Source: Nonomuraea africana (GTDB lineage Bacteria; Actinomycetota; Actinomycetes; Streptosporangiales; Streptosporangiaceae). From it: 64,000 nt of DNA. A program made the position numbers and the translations under genes. Of the stretch, positions 8,803-17,004 are shown piece after piece (position 1 is the stretch's first letter; every line of letters starts with the position of its first letter). The DNA lies in the NCBI RefSeq assembly GCF_014873535.1, contig NZ_JADBEF010000001.1, forward strand, positions 4,030,001 through 4,094,000, written 5' to 3'. Under the pieces are notes generated by a model. The model saw nothing but the letters and a program-made list of their open reading frames with translations, had not been told where the DNA came from and made no database searches.

Positions 8803-9417
8803 GTGGACGAGGAAGACCTGAGCCCCGCCGAGATGCTGCGGCTCATCGAGGAGCAGGGCGCCGCGGTGGCGCGCAGGCTCCAGCCCGATCCCCTGGTGAT
8901 GTACGCGCCATGGGGAGTCGCCTGGCTGGTGGGGTTCGGCGCGTTCTTCCTCTCCTACGGGCTCGACGGCCGCCCGGTGGTCCCGATCAGCTGGCAGCTC
9001 GCCCTGGCGATCCTGTTCGGCGGGCAGGTGCTGGCCGGGGCCTTCCTGTTCTGGGCCCTGCGCGCCTCCAGCGTCCAGGTCAGGGGCGAGTCGGCCCAGC
9101 GCGGGATGATGTACGGCTACTCCTGGTTCGTCGGCATGATGGCGATGAGCCTGATCGTCGGCCGCTTCGCCCCGCTGCTCCCCCGAGACCAGGTCGGCCT
9201 GCTCTACGCCTCGGTCTCGCTGCTGGTCGTCGCCATCCTCTACATGGCGGGCGGCGCGGTCTGGCGGGAGTGGCCGATGTTCTTCATCGGCGCCTGGGTC
9301 GCGGCCGTGAACGCCGTGGGCACCACGCTGGGCCCGGGCTGGCACTCCCTGCTGATCTCCCTGCTCGTCGGCGGCGGCTTCTTCGTGGCGGGGATCGTGC
9401 TCAGGCGGCGCGGGTGA
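8803..9417 (+). CDS. Multi-pass membrane protein of the ABC exporter operon, function unknown
   Basis: 204 residues from GTG. After a 30-residue acidic head (EEDLSPAEMLRLIEEQ) come about six hydrophobic helices with short charged loops. I do not recognise a characterised family. First of four overlapping genes: its TGA overlaps the GTG of the winged-helix regulator (GTGA), which in turn overlaps the ABC ATPase. Gene sets of this composition (small membrane protein, ArsR/MarR-like wHTH, ABC ATPase, ABC-2 permease) are common in actinobacteria, and the first protein may be a regulatory or accessory membrane subunit. Confidence 0.65.
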   Translation: MDEEDLSPAEMLRLIEEQGAAVARRLQPDPLVMYAPWGVAWLVGFGAFFLSYGLDGRPVVPISWQLALAILFGGQVLAGAFLFWALRASSVQVRGESAQRGMMYGYSWFVGMMAMSLIVGRFAPLLPRDQVGLLYASVSLLVVAILYMAGGAVWREWPMFFIGAWVAAVNAVGTTLGPGWHSLLISLLVGGGFFVAGIVLRRRG

Positions 9418-9716
9418 CCGTTCCCGACCTCGACCCCGTCATCCACGCCCAGGCCAGGCTCCGCGTGGTGGCCACGCTCAACGCCCTGTGCGAAGGCGAC
9501 CAGATCGCCTTTCCCGGGTTGAAGGACCTGCTCGGCATGACCGCGGGCAACCTCTCGGTGCACCTGACGAAGCTCGAGGACGCGGGCTACGTCGAGATCA
9601 CCAAGACGCACAAGGGCCGCACCCCCGTCACCTACGTCGCGCTCACCAGGCGCGGACGGCTGGCCTTCGAGGAATACACCGTCGCGATCCGCGCCCTTCT
9701 TGGAGGAGACACATGA
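9414..9716 (+). CDS. Winged-helix transcriptional regulator
   Basis: 100 residues from a GTG that overlaps the preceding stop. It reads ARLRVVATLNAL, then FPGLKDLLGMTAGNLSVHLT (helix-turn-helix), then LEDAGYVEITKTHKGRTP and TYVALTRRGRLAFEEY (wing and last helix), the pattern of short MarR/ArsR-like proteins annotated as DNA-binding domain of transcriptional regulators. Cytoplasmic repressor, probably of its own operon. Overlaps the ATPase start (ATGA at 9713), with GGAGGAG just upstream serving the ATPase. Confidence 0.8.
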   Translation: MTVPDLDPVIHAQARLRVVATLNALCEGDQIAFPGLKDLLGMTAGNLSVHLTKLEDAGYVEITKTHKGRTPVTYVALTRRGRLAFEEYTVAIRALLGGDT

Positions 9717-10594
9717 CCCCCCTGGCCAGGACCGTCGAGGTCAGCAAGCACTACGGCGAGGTGCGCGCCCTCGACGGCGTGTCACTGGAGATCCACGCGG
9801 GCCAGCTCGTCGGCCTGCTCGGCCCGAACGGCGCGGGCAAGTCCACGCTCGTCAACCTCTTCGTGGGCCTGCGCAGGCCGACGAAGGGGCTGGTGGAGCT
9901 GATGGGCGGCGACCCCGCCGACCCCCGCGTACGGCAGGGCATGGGCGTGACGCCCCAGGAGACCGGCCTGCCCGAGGCGCTCAAGGTCGGCGAGATCGTC
10001 GACTTCGTCTCCTCCCATTTCCCGAAAAGAGCCGACAAGTGGGAGTTACTTGATCGCTTCGGCCTGCGAGACCTGGCCAAGCGCCAGGTGGGCGGCCTGT
10101 CCGGCGGGCAGAAGCGCAGGGTCGCGGTCGCGCTGGCCTTCGCCGGCAACCCGCGCGTCGTCTTCCTCGACGAGCCCACCACCGGACTCGACGTGGAGGC
10201 GCGCCGCGCGCTGTGGGAGGGCATCAGGCTCTTCCACGCCGACGGCGGCACGGTGGTGCTCACCAGCCACTACCTGGAGGAGGTCGAGGCGCTGGCCGAG
10301 CGGGTCGTGGTGATCGGCCGCGGCAGGGTGCTGGCCGACGACACCATCCAGGCGGTGCGCGGCATGGTCGGCGTGCGCAAGGTCAGCCTGTCGGCCGCCG
10401 AGCTGCCCGACCTGCCCGGCGTGGTCAGCTCCGAGCAGGTCGACGGGCGCCACCAGCTGCTCACCTCCGACTCCGACCGGCTGGTCCTCGACCTGGTCGC
10501 CAGCGGCACCCCGTTCTCCGGACTGGAGATCAGCCCGGCCAGCCTCGAGGACGCCTTCCTCGCCATCACCGCGAAGGAGACCGCCGGTGTCTAG
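9713..10594 (+). CDS. ABC transporter ATP-binding protein (ABC-2 exporter type)
   Basis: 293 residues. Walker A GPNGAGKST, Q-loop in GVTPQETGL, signature LSGGQKRRVAVALA, Walker B VVFLDEPTTGLDVEARR and the H-loop in LTSHYLEE are all intact. This is the CcmA/drug-exporter class (one NBD, forms a homodimer). Strong GGAGGAG ribosome site in the end of the preceding gene. The next gene begins before this stop, so ATPase and permease are translated together. Substrate cannot be deduced. Confidence 0.88.
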   Translation: MTPLARTVEVSKHYGEVRALDGVSLEIHAGQLVGLLGPNGAGKSTLVNLFVGLRRPTKGLVELMGGDPADPRVRQGMGVTPQETGLPEALKVGEIVDFVSSHFPKRADKWELLDRFGLRDLAKRQVGGLSGGQKRRVAVALAFAGNPRVVFLDEPTTGLDVEARRALWEGIRLFHADGGTVVLTSHYLEEVEALAERVVVIGRGRVLADDTIQAVRGMVGVRKVSLSAAELPDLPGVVSSEQVDGRHQLLTSDSDRLVLDLVASGTPFSGLEISPASLEDAFLAITAKETAGV

Positions 10595-11327
10595 CCTGAT
10601 CCTGACCCACACCCGCTACCAGTTCCTCGAGCAGCTGCGGGTCCCGATCGCGATCGTGGCGAGCGTCTTCTTCCCCACCGTCGCGATGCTCGCCTTCGTG
10701 GTGCCCTTCGCCGGCCACGACCCGATAGCCGCCACGGTCGGCGCCGCCTCGATGACGATGTTCGCGGTCATGTCGAGCGGGCTCATGGGGCTCGGCATCG
10801 GCGTGGCCGACGACCGTGGCAAGCCGTGGGACCCCTACCTCCGCACCCTGCCCGCGGGGCCCTTCCCGCGCTTCGCCGGGCGGATGCTGACCACGCTGGC
10901 CATCATGCTCATCGCGGTCGTTCCCGTGGTGCTGGTCGCCGCGCTGCTCACCGAGGCCACCGCCACCCCTGTCCAGCTGCTGCTCGGCCTCGGCGCGCTG
11001 GTCGTGGGCGCGCTGCCGTTCATGATGCTGGGTCTGTTCGTCGGCTACTCGCTGTCGGCCAAGGCCGCGGTGGCCGTCTCCCAGGTGCTGTTCTTCCCGA
11101 TCGCGATCGGCGGCGGGATGCTCGGCAATCCGCTCGACCCGCCCGCCTTCATCGGGGCGGTCGCGCCGTACTTGCCGAGCAGGGGGGCCATGGAGCTGGT
11201 GTGGGCCGCGACCACGGACCTGTCGCCCACGCCGCTGGCGCTGGTCATGCTGGGAGTCTGGACGGTCGCGGCCGGAGCGGCCGCGGTGTGGGCCTACCGT
11301 CGCGACGAGGGTCGCAGATTCCGCTGA
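10587..11327 (+). CDS. ABC-2 type permease
   Basis: 246 residues from GTG (8-bp overlap with the ATPase). Six hydrophobic helices: after an amphipathic start (LTHTRYQFLEQLRVP) they lie near 22-45, 55-75, 100-125, 130-160, 165-185 and 215-238. This is the layout of ABC-2 membrane subunits of drug or lipid exporters. It is the last gene of the operon; an imperfect inverted repeat follows 16 bp after the stop. Confidence 0.82.
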   Translation: MSSLILTHTRYQFLEQLRVPIAIVASVFFPTVAMLAFVVPFAGHDPIAATVGAASMTMFAVMSSGLMGLGIGVADDRGKPWDPYLRTLPAGPFPRFAGRMLTTLAIMLIAVVPVVLVAALLTEATATPVQLLLGLGALVVGALPFMMLGLFVGYSLSAKAAVAVSQVLFFPIAIGGGMLGNPLDPPAFIGAVAPYLPSRGAMELVWAATTDLSPTPLALVMLGVWTVAAGAAAVWAYRRDEGRRFR

Positions 11328-11342
11328 GCACGGCGAAAGGGG

Positions 11343-11383
11343 GGAGACGCCGCCGAGTCCGCAGCGATCTCGACGGCGCCTCC
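11343..11383. terminator. Imperfect hairpin between convergent ABC permease and htrA genes
   Basis: 15-base arms 11343-11357 and 11369-11383 pair with two mismatches. There is no clear T-run on either strand; it probably acts for both converging transcripts. Confidence 0.4.
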
Positions 11384-11400
11384 GTTCGCGAGGGGGAATC

Positions 11401-12810
11401 CTACTCGGTGGTCTTCTTCTCTTCGAGGGTCACGGTCGCTTCCTGGGTCTGACCGTTCCTCATATATGTGATCTTGACCTGCTGGCCGACTTTGAAACCT
11501 CTGACCTGTCCCACCACGGTATCTCCACCGTCGACCGGCTTGTCACCGATCCTGGTGATGAGGTCGCCTTCTTTCAGCCCCGCCTTGGCCGCGGGGCTCC
11601 CCTGCTGCACCTGACGCACCAGCGCGCCGGGAACGTCGCCCGTCGCGTCGGTGACGCTGACGCCCAGGTACGCGTGGCTGACCTTGCCGCTCTCGATGAG
11701 CTGCTGGGCCACCTGCTTGGCGGTGTTGATCGGGATGGCGAAGCCGACGCCGATGTTGCCGCTGCCGCTCCCGCCCGTGGCGATGGCGGTGTTGATGCCG
11801 ATCACCTCTCCTGCCGCGTTGACCAGCGCGCCGCCCGAGTTGCCGGGGTTGATGGCGGCGTCGGTCTGGATCGCGCCGCCGATCGTCGTGGTGGAGCTCT
11901 GCGACTGGGCGCGCGGGTCGCCCCATCCTGGCGGCAGCTGCTGCCGGCCCTCGTCCTCGCCGCCGACGGTGAGCGTCCGGTCCAGCGCGCTGATGATGCC
12001 CGCGGTGACCGAGCCGTCCAGGCCGAGCGGGCTGCCGATGGCCAGCACCGCGTCGCCGACCCGCAGCGCGTCGCTGTCGCCGATGGCGGCCTTGGTCAGC
12101 CCCGAGACGCCCTCCGCCCTGATGACCGCGAGGTCGGTGGCCGGGTCGGTGCCGACGACCGTGGCCTTGGCGGTCTTGCCGTCGCTGAACTTCACCGTCA
12201 TCGAGCCGCCGCCCTGGCCCGCGCCGACGACCACGTGGTTGTTGGTGAGGATCAGGCCGTCCGCCGACAGCACGACGCCGGAGCCCTCCCCTGTCTGCCC
12301 CTGGATCTGCACGACCGACGGCTGCACGTTCTGGGCGACGTCGGCCACCGTCAGCGGGTTCGACACCTGCTTGAACGTGGGGCTCGGCGAGGCTGCGACG
12401 GCGGTGCCGCCGCCGCCCATGGCGGTGGCGGTCACCGCCCCCGCGGCGCCGCCCACCAGCGCGGTGGCCGCCAGCGCGAGACCCGCGATCGCCTTCTGTC
12501 CCGTGCTGAACCGCGACCGCTGCTTCGGTACGGCCGGCGCCGCCATGATCGTCGTGTCGTCGAGCGAGGGGGCCGCGGGCGAGGCGACCCGGTCCTCCGG
12601 CGCGGGAGCGCCCGGCGTCGTGCCGGCCGCCGCGCCGTGCGCCGGGTGCTCGGCCGTCACGCCCTGCGCCGGATCGGCCGCACTGCTGTGCGCCTTGTCG
12701 CCGGGGGCTTCCTGCGGGAACTCCCCGGCCACGGGGGGCTTGGAACCGAACTGGGTCCATCCCCCACCCACGTTGCCTTCGCCCTGCTCACGAGGCTCGT
12801 TCGCGTTCAT
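11401..12810 (-). CDS. Membrane-anchored HtrA-type serine protease with PDZ domain
   Basis: 469 residues; ATG at 12810 is favoured by GGGGA upstream. Residues 1-105 are a Pro/Ala-rich, low-complexity cytoplasmic part, 106-130 a single membrane helix, 165-365 a trypsin-like domain with H192 (TNNHVV), D226 (DPATDLAV) and S325 (NPGNSGG), and about 385-460 a PDZ domain. The protease faces outside the cell and would degrade or process misfolded or envelope proteins, as in DegP/HtrA. A loop of about 20 residues rich in Gln/Pro (around 284-305) is inserted in the protease domain. Single gene, converging with the ABC operon. Confidence 0.9.
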   Translation of the reverse strand: MNANEPREQGEGNVGGGWTQFGSKPPVAGEFPQEAPGDKAHSSAADPAQGVTAEHPAHGAAAGTTPGAPAPEDRVASPAAPSLDDTTIMAAPAVPKQRSRFSTGQKAIAGLALAATALVGGAAGAVTATAMGGGGTAVAASPSPTFKQVSNPLTVADVAQNVQPSVVQIQGQTGEGSGVVLSADGLILTNNHVVVGAGQGGGSMTVKFSDGKTAKATVVGTDPATDLAVIRAEGVSGLTKAAIGDSDALRVGDAVLAIGSPLGLDGSVTAGIISALDRTLTVGGEDEGRQQLPPGWGDPRAQSQSSTTTIGGAIQTDAAINPGNSGGALVNAAGEVIGINTAIATGGSGSGNIGVGFAIPINTAKQVAQQLIESGKVSHAYLGVSVTDATGDVPGALVRQVQQGSPAAKAGLKEGDLITRIGDKPVDGGDTVVGQVRGFKVGQQVKITYMRNGQTQEATVTLEEKKTTE

Positions 12811-12991
12811 TTCCATCCCCAAGAGGCCACTGAGGCCCGCCACCGTGGCGTGCCGTACTCCCAGGGTGTCAACGGGGCTGTAAACGCTGGTTAAGCCGCT
12901 GATCGCGGGCCCGGACCGGCCCTGACGCACGCCTTATCACCCGAGGTCGGGCGGGGGGCGAGGGGCGAGACTCTCATCGAAAACTCATCCT

Positions 12992-14512
12992 TCAGCGGGC
13001 GTTCAGGTACTCCTCGCGCAGGAGGCGCTTGTAGAGCTTGCCGGTCGGGTGGCGGGGCAGTTCGTCGCGGAAGTCGACGCTCTTCGGGCACTTGTAGGGG
13101 GCCAGGCGCTCCCTGCAGTACTCGATCAGCTCGGCCTCCAGGGCGGACCCCGCCTCGGCCGGATCGGCGGGCTGGACGACGGCCTTGACCTGCTCGCCCA
13201 TCTCCTCGTCCGGCACCCCGAAGACGGCCACGTCGGCCACCTTCGGGTGGACCGACAACACGTTCTCCGCCTCCTGCGGGTAGATGTTCACCCCGCCCGA
13301 GATGATCATGTAGGAGCGCCGGTCGGTCAGGTAGAGGAAGCCCTCCTCGTCGAGGTAGCCGATGTCGCCGAGCGTGGTCCAGCCCCTGCCCTGCGGGTCC
13401 TGCGCGGAGCGGGTCTTGTCGGGGTCGCCGTGGTACTCGAAACGCGGCCCGTCGGAGAAGTAGACCGTGCCCCGCTCGCCGGCCGGCAGCTCGTTGCCGT
13501 CCTCGTCGCAGATGTGCACCACGCCCAGCAGCGGACGGCCGACCGTGCCCTTGTGGGCCAGCCAGTCGGCCGGGCTCGCGTACAGGAAGCCGTTGCCCTC
13601 GGTGCCCGCGTAGTACTCGTGGATGATCGGCCCCCACCACTCGAGCATCTGCTCCTTGACGGGGACGGGGCACGGCGCGGCGGCGTGGATCGCGCACCGC
13701 AGGGACGACAGGTCGTAGTCGTGCCTGGAGGGCAGCTTGAGCATCTTGACGAACATCGTCGGCACCAGCTGCGAGTGCGTCACCTTGTACCGCTCGACCA
13801 GCGCGAGGTACTCGGCCGGATCGAAGCGCTCCATCACCACCACCGTCGCCCCGATCCGCTGGAACTGCAGGCAGTAGCGCAGCGGCGCGGCGTGGTAGAG
13901 CGGCGCGGGCGACAGGTAGACGCTGTCGGCCGAGGGCGCGAAGAGGAACTGGATGAGCTGCAGCAGCGGGCCGGGGGTGTCGAGGGGCGCCTGGGAGAGC
14001 GTGGGCTTGACGCCCTTGGGGCGGCCCGTGGTCCCCGAGGAGTAGAGCATGTCCGAGCCCTGGCACTCGTCCTCGATGGGCGTCACCGGCAGTCCCTCGA
14101 CCGCCTTCTCGTACGACTCGAACCCCTCGGCGACGCCGTCGAGCATCAGGCGGCGCTCCACCCCCGGCGCGGAGACCGTGGTGGCCACCTCGGCCAGCCT
14201 GGCCGAGGAGATGAAGATCCTGGCCTCGCAGTTGTCGACGATGTAATCGAGCTCTTCGCTCCGCAGCCGCGAGCTGATCGCGGTGTAGTAGAGCCCCGAG
14301 CGCTGCGCGGCCCAGGCGACGACCAGGAAGAGCGGATGGTTCTCCAGCATGAAGGCGATATGGTCGCCCGGTTTGAGCCCGGCCGAGCGGAAGAGGTGCG
14401 CGAGCCGGTTCGACTCCTCCTCCAACTGGCGGTAGGTGACGACCTGCCCGGAGCCCGCCATGATCACAGCGGGCTTGTCGGGGGTGACTGCTGCGATGGC
14501 TCCCGGATACAT
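12992..14512 (-). CDS. AMP-binding acyl-CoA synthetase (FadD-like)
   Basis: 506 residues. Adenylate-forming motifs in order: A3 MLYSSGTTGRPKGVK, A5 YYAGTEGNG, A7 TLGDIGYLDEEGFLYL, A8 DRRSYMIISGGVNIYPQEAE and A10 PTGKLYKR with its catalytic lysine. It activates a carboxylic acid to acyl-AMP and acyl-CoA. The sequence most resembles FadD-type synthetases acting on fatty or sterol side-chain acids; substrate is not readable. Clean single-gene unit: 180 bp to the htrA start on one side and an AT-richer 230-bp gap on the other. Length matches the family. Confidence 0.86.
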   Translation of the reverse strand: MYPGAIAAVTPDKPAVIMAGSGQVVTYRQLEEESNRLAHLFRSAGLKPGDHIAFMLENHPLFLVVAWAAQRSGLYYTAISSRLRSEELDYIVDNCEARIFISSARLAEVATTVSAPGVERRLMLDGVAEGFESYEKAVEGLPVTPIEDECQGSDMLYSSGTTGRPKGVKPTLSQAPLDTPGPLLQLIQFLFAPSADSVYLSPAPLYHAAPLRYCLQFQRIGATVVVMERFDPAEYLALVERYKVTHSQLVPTMFVKMLKLPSRHDYDLSSLRCAIHAAAPCPVPVKEQMLEWWGPIIHEYYAGTEGNGFLYASPADWLAHKGTVGRPLLGVVHICDEDGNELPAGERGTVYFSDGPRFEYHGDPDKTRSAQDPQGRGWTTLGDIGYLDEEGFLYLTDRRSYMIISGGVNIYPQEAENVLSVHPKVADVAVFGVPDEEMGEQVKAVVQPADPAEAGSALEAELIEYCRERLAPYKCPKSVDFRDELPRHPTGKLYKRLLREEYLNAR

Positions 14513-14744
14513 GACCAGAACACTATTCGGTTACCACTCCGGCAGGAAGGCCCCGCTCCGCGTCCACCGCGAGACCTCCCACGCGCCCGATCTCACGAAC
14601 GGACTGAAGGCGCCCAGCGTCTCCCTGCGGTAGGCGGCCTGCGCCTCTCCCGGCACAGCTTGCCCGGAAATCACCAGCAATATAGCGATCACAAGTTGCA
14701 CATGCCGACAACTGCCCTCGCGGTATCTGCGGCCAATCCCAACA
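14513..14744. other. Gene-free gap between terminator and acyl-CoA synthetase
   Basis: No convincing gene. An AT-richer patch around 14676-14700 (AATATAGCG, TCACAAGTTGCACATG) may hold the promoter of the synthetase, but no clear -35/-10 pair can be assigned. Confidence 0.4.
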
Positions 14745-14779
14745 AAAGGCCGTGATCTCACCAGGAGATCACGGCCTTT
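14745..14779 (-). terminator. Strong intrinsic terminator of the Lys/Trp-rich secreted protein gene
   Basis: Two perfect 15-base arms (14745-14759 and 14765-14779) separated by 5 bases. Read on the minus strand the stem ends in CCTTTTGTT. It begins 12 bp past the stop of the minus-strand gene. Confidence 0.8.
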
Positions 14780-14790
14780 CGGGGGAACCG

Positions 14791-15363
14791 TCAGGCGTGG
14801 TACACGGCCTTCCAGCCGGAGTGGAAGCCCTGCGGGCCGCCGTAGTTGCCCCGGCTCACATCGACGTAGATGTGCTCGGCGTTCTTGCCGGAGAAGGAGT
14901 AGTCGGCGCCGCCCTTACCGCAGTTCTTGAAGCTCTTGAGGTAGGTGGAGCCGTTGAAGTTGACGACCTTGAAGGTCTCCCAGGCGCAGACGTACTTCTT
15001 CTTGCCCCACCACTTGTGGTTGGTGAGGGTGCTGTCGACGGTGAAGAAGTAGTCGTGCTTCCACGTCCAGACCTTCTTCTTGAAGGACTTCTTCTTCCAG
15101 ACGCAGTGCTTGTTGCCGTGCTTGTCCTTCCAGCACACCTTGACCTTCTTGTAGAAGGTCTCCCAGTGCCAGGTCTTGTAGGACTTCTTGGCCACGTCCA
15201 CCTGGCCTAACGCCGAGGCCTTGTGGTCGCTGGAGTGGTACGCGCCCCAGGAGGCGCCGGTGGTGGCGGCGCCGACGGTCGCCGCGCTCGCGGCGACCGG
15301 GGCGCCGACAGCCACAGCCGTGGCGATGGCGGCGCCGGTCAGGATTCGTGAAACGAATCGCAT
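14791..15363 (-). CDS. Small secreted Lys/Trp-rich protein, unknown function
   Basis: 190 residues with a typical Sec signal peptide (MRFVSRILTGAAIATAVAVG, cleavage near ASAAT). The mature part of about 160 residues is extremely rich in Lys, Trp, Tyr and His, with runs such as WKKKSFKKKVWTWKHD and HKWWGKKKYVC, and four Cys that could form two disulfides. I do not recognise a family. The predicted product is strongly basic and aromatic, suggesting a surface- or polymer-binding, or membrane-active, extracellular protein. Single gene between its own terminator and a 150-bp AT-rich upstream region. No immunity-like partner is visible. Confidence 0.75.
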   Translation of the reverse strand: MRFVSRILTGAAIATAVAVGAPVAASAATVGAATTGASWGAYHSSDHKASALGQVDVAKKSYKTWHWETFYKKVKVCWKDKHGNKHCVWKKKSFKKKVWTWKHDYFFTVDSTLTNHKWWGKKKYVCAWETFKVVNFNGSTYLKSFKNCGKGGADYSFSGKNAEHIYVDVSRGNYGGPQGFHSGWKAVYHA

Positions 15364-15493
15364 TCGGGTTGCTCCTCGGGAAGAGGGTTTCTGTCACCCC
15401 CTTCCTATGCCCAAGCGATTGCCAAATGCTTACAATTCGCTTGAAATACCTGGCCCAGCCCTAAATGCAGCCCGTAAATATCAGATAAGTGTA

Positions 15494-15517
15494 TTTTCCT
15501 GATCTTTCACAGGAAAA
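15494..15517 (-). terminator. Weak hairpin downstream of metQ
   Basis: TTTTCCTG and CAGGAAAA form an 8-bp stem three bases past the metQ stop. The stem is AT-rich with no long T-run, so termination strength is uncertain. Confidence 0.4.
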
Positions 15518-15519
15518 AT

Positions 15520-16326
15520 TCAGGCTGGGATAACGGCACCCTTATAGGTGTCCTCAATGTACTTCTTGACTTCGGGGCTCTTCAGCAGCTTCGCCAGCTT
15601 CTGGACCAGCGGGTCGTTCTGCTTGCCCTCCTGGACTACCAGGCCGTTGGCGTACGGGTTGCCCTCGGCCTTCTCGACCACGATCGCGTCGGTGGCCGGG
15701 TTCAGCTTGGCCTCCAGCGCGTAGTTGCCGTTGATGACGGCGGCGTCGACGTCCTCGAGGGAGCGGGGCAGCTGGGCGGCGTCGAGCGGCTTGAAGGCGA
15801 TGTTCTTCGGGTTGGCGGTGACGTCGCGCTCGGTGGCGGCGGTGCCGACACCCTCCTTGAGGGTGATCACGCCGTTGTCGGCCAGCAGCTTCAGCGCGCG
15901 GCCGAGGTTGGTGGCGTCGTTGGGCACGGCCACGCTGGCGCCCGAGGCGAGCGAGGCGAGGTCCTTCACCTTGCTCGAGTAGAGGCCGAGCGGCTCCAGG
16001 TGCACGCTCTCCACCCAGGTGAGCTTGGCGCCCTTCTCCTTGTTGTAGTCACCGAGGTAGGGCTGGTGCTGGAAGTAGTTGGCGCCCAGCTGGCCCTCCT
16101 GGAGCTGCGGGTTCAGCGGCACGTAGTCACTGAACTCGACGATCTCCAGCTTCAGGCCCTCCTTGGTGGCCAGGTTGTCCGAGATGTACTTCAGGATCTC
16201 GGCGTGCGGGGTGGGGGTGGCGCCCACCTTGAGCGTGTCGCTCGCCGTACCGGCGGAGGACGAGCCGCAGGCCGTCAGAACAAGCGCCAGGACGGCAGCG
16301 GTGACAACACCGAACAACGTACGCAT
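15520..16326 (-). CDS. metQ: MetQ methionine-binding lipoprotein
   Basis: 268 residues. Lipoprotein signal with lipobox LTAC at residues 17-20. The mature protein shows NlpA/MetQ hallmarks: LKVGATPTPHAEIL, VEFSDYVPLNPQL, ANYFQHQPYL and AAVINGNYA. It captures D/L-methionine outside the cell and feeds the MetNI importer. Last gene of metN-metI-metQ on the minus strand, 21 bp after metI. Confidence 0.93.
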   Translation of the reverse strand: MRTLFGVVTAAVLALVLTACGSSSAGTASDTLKVGATPTPHAEILKYISDNLATKEGLKLEIVEFSDYVPLNPQLQEGQLGANYFQHQPYLGDYNKEKGAKLTWVESVHLEPLGLYSSKVKDLASLASGASVAVPNDATNLGRALKLLADNGVITLKEGVGTAATERDVTANPKNIAFKPLDAAQLPRSLEDVDAAVINGNYALEAKLNPATDAIVVEKAEGNPYANGLVVQEGKQNDPLVQKLAKLLKSPEVKKYIEDTYKGAVIPA

Positions 16327-16347
16327 AGTGGTTCTCCTGTGAAGGGT

Positions 16348-17004
16348 CTAACGCTTGGCCAGGCGGTCGGCGAGGGTGTCGCCGAGGGTCTGGACCAGTT
16401 GGACGAGGATGATGATGACCACGCAGGTCGTGATCATGAGAGGCGTCTCGAACCGCTGGTAGCCGTAGCGGATGGCCAGGTCGCCCAGACCGCCCGCGCC
16501 GATCACCCCGGCCATGGCGGAGTACGAGACGAGGGTGACGAGGGTGACGGTGACCCCGGCGACCAGCCCGGCCCTGGCCTCGGGCAGCAGCACCTTGGTC
16601 ACGATGGTCAGCCGCCCCACGCCCATGGCGTGGGCGGCCTGCACGACGTCCGGGCTGACCGCGCGCAGCGCCATCTCCACCAGCCTGGCGAAGAACGGCA
16701 CCGCGCCGATGGTCAGCGGCACGACCGCGGCGTGGAGGCCGATGGAGGTGCCGAGGAGCAGCCGCGTGAAGGGGATCACCGCGATCATCAGAATGAGGAA
16801 CGGCAGCGACCTGCCGATGTTGACGAGCAGGCCGAGCACCTGGTTGGCCACGCGCGAGGGGAACAACCCGTCACGCGAGGTGCCGACCAGCGCGACGCCC
16901 AGCGGCAGCCCGAACAGCACCGTGAACAGGGTGGACCAGACGACCATCTGGACCGTCTCCCACGTCGCGGGGACGAGCAGCTCGACGATCTCCTGCCAGG
17001 TCAC
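16348..17004 (-). CDS. metI: MetI methionine ABC transporter permease
   Basis: 218 residues with five hydrophobic helices and the EAA-type coupling loop (AAHAMGVGRLTIVTKVLLPE) that contacts the ATPase. GVIGAGGLGDLAIRYGYQRF near the C terminus is typical of MetI. The ATG overlaps the end of metN (17001-17004). Confidence 0.92.
   Translation of the reverse strand: MTWQEIVELLVPATWETVQMVVWSTLFTVLFGLPLGVALVGTSRDGLFPSRVANQVLGLLVNIGRSLPFLILMIAVIPFTRLLLGTSIGLHAAVVPLTIGAVPFFARLVEMALRAVSPDVVQAAHAMGVGRLTIVTKVLLPEARAGLVAGVTVTLVTLVSYSAMAGVIGAGGLGDLAIRYGYQRFETPLMITTCVVIIILVQLVQTLGDTLADRLAKR

Noticed and set aside
6348..8846. 832-codon minus-strand frame opposite the secreted nuclease
   Set aside because: Antisense shadow; the plus frame has signal peptide and catalytic motifs, this one has none.
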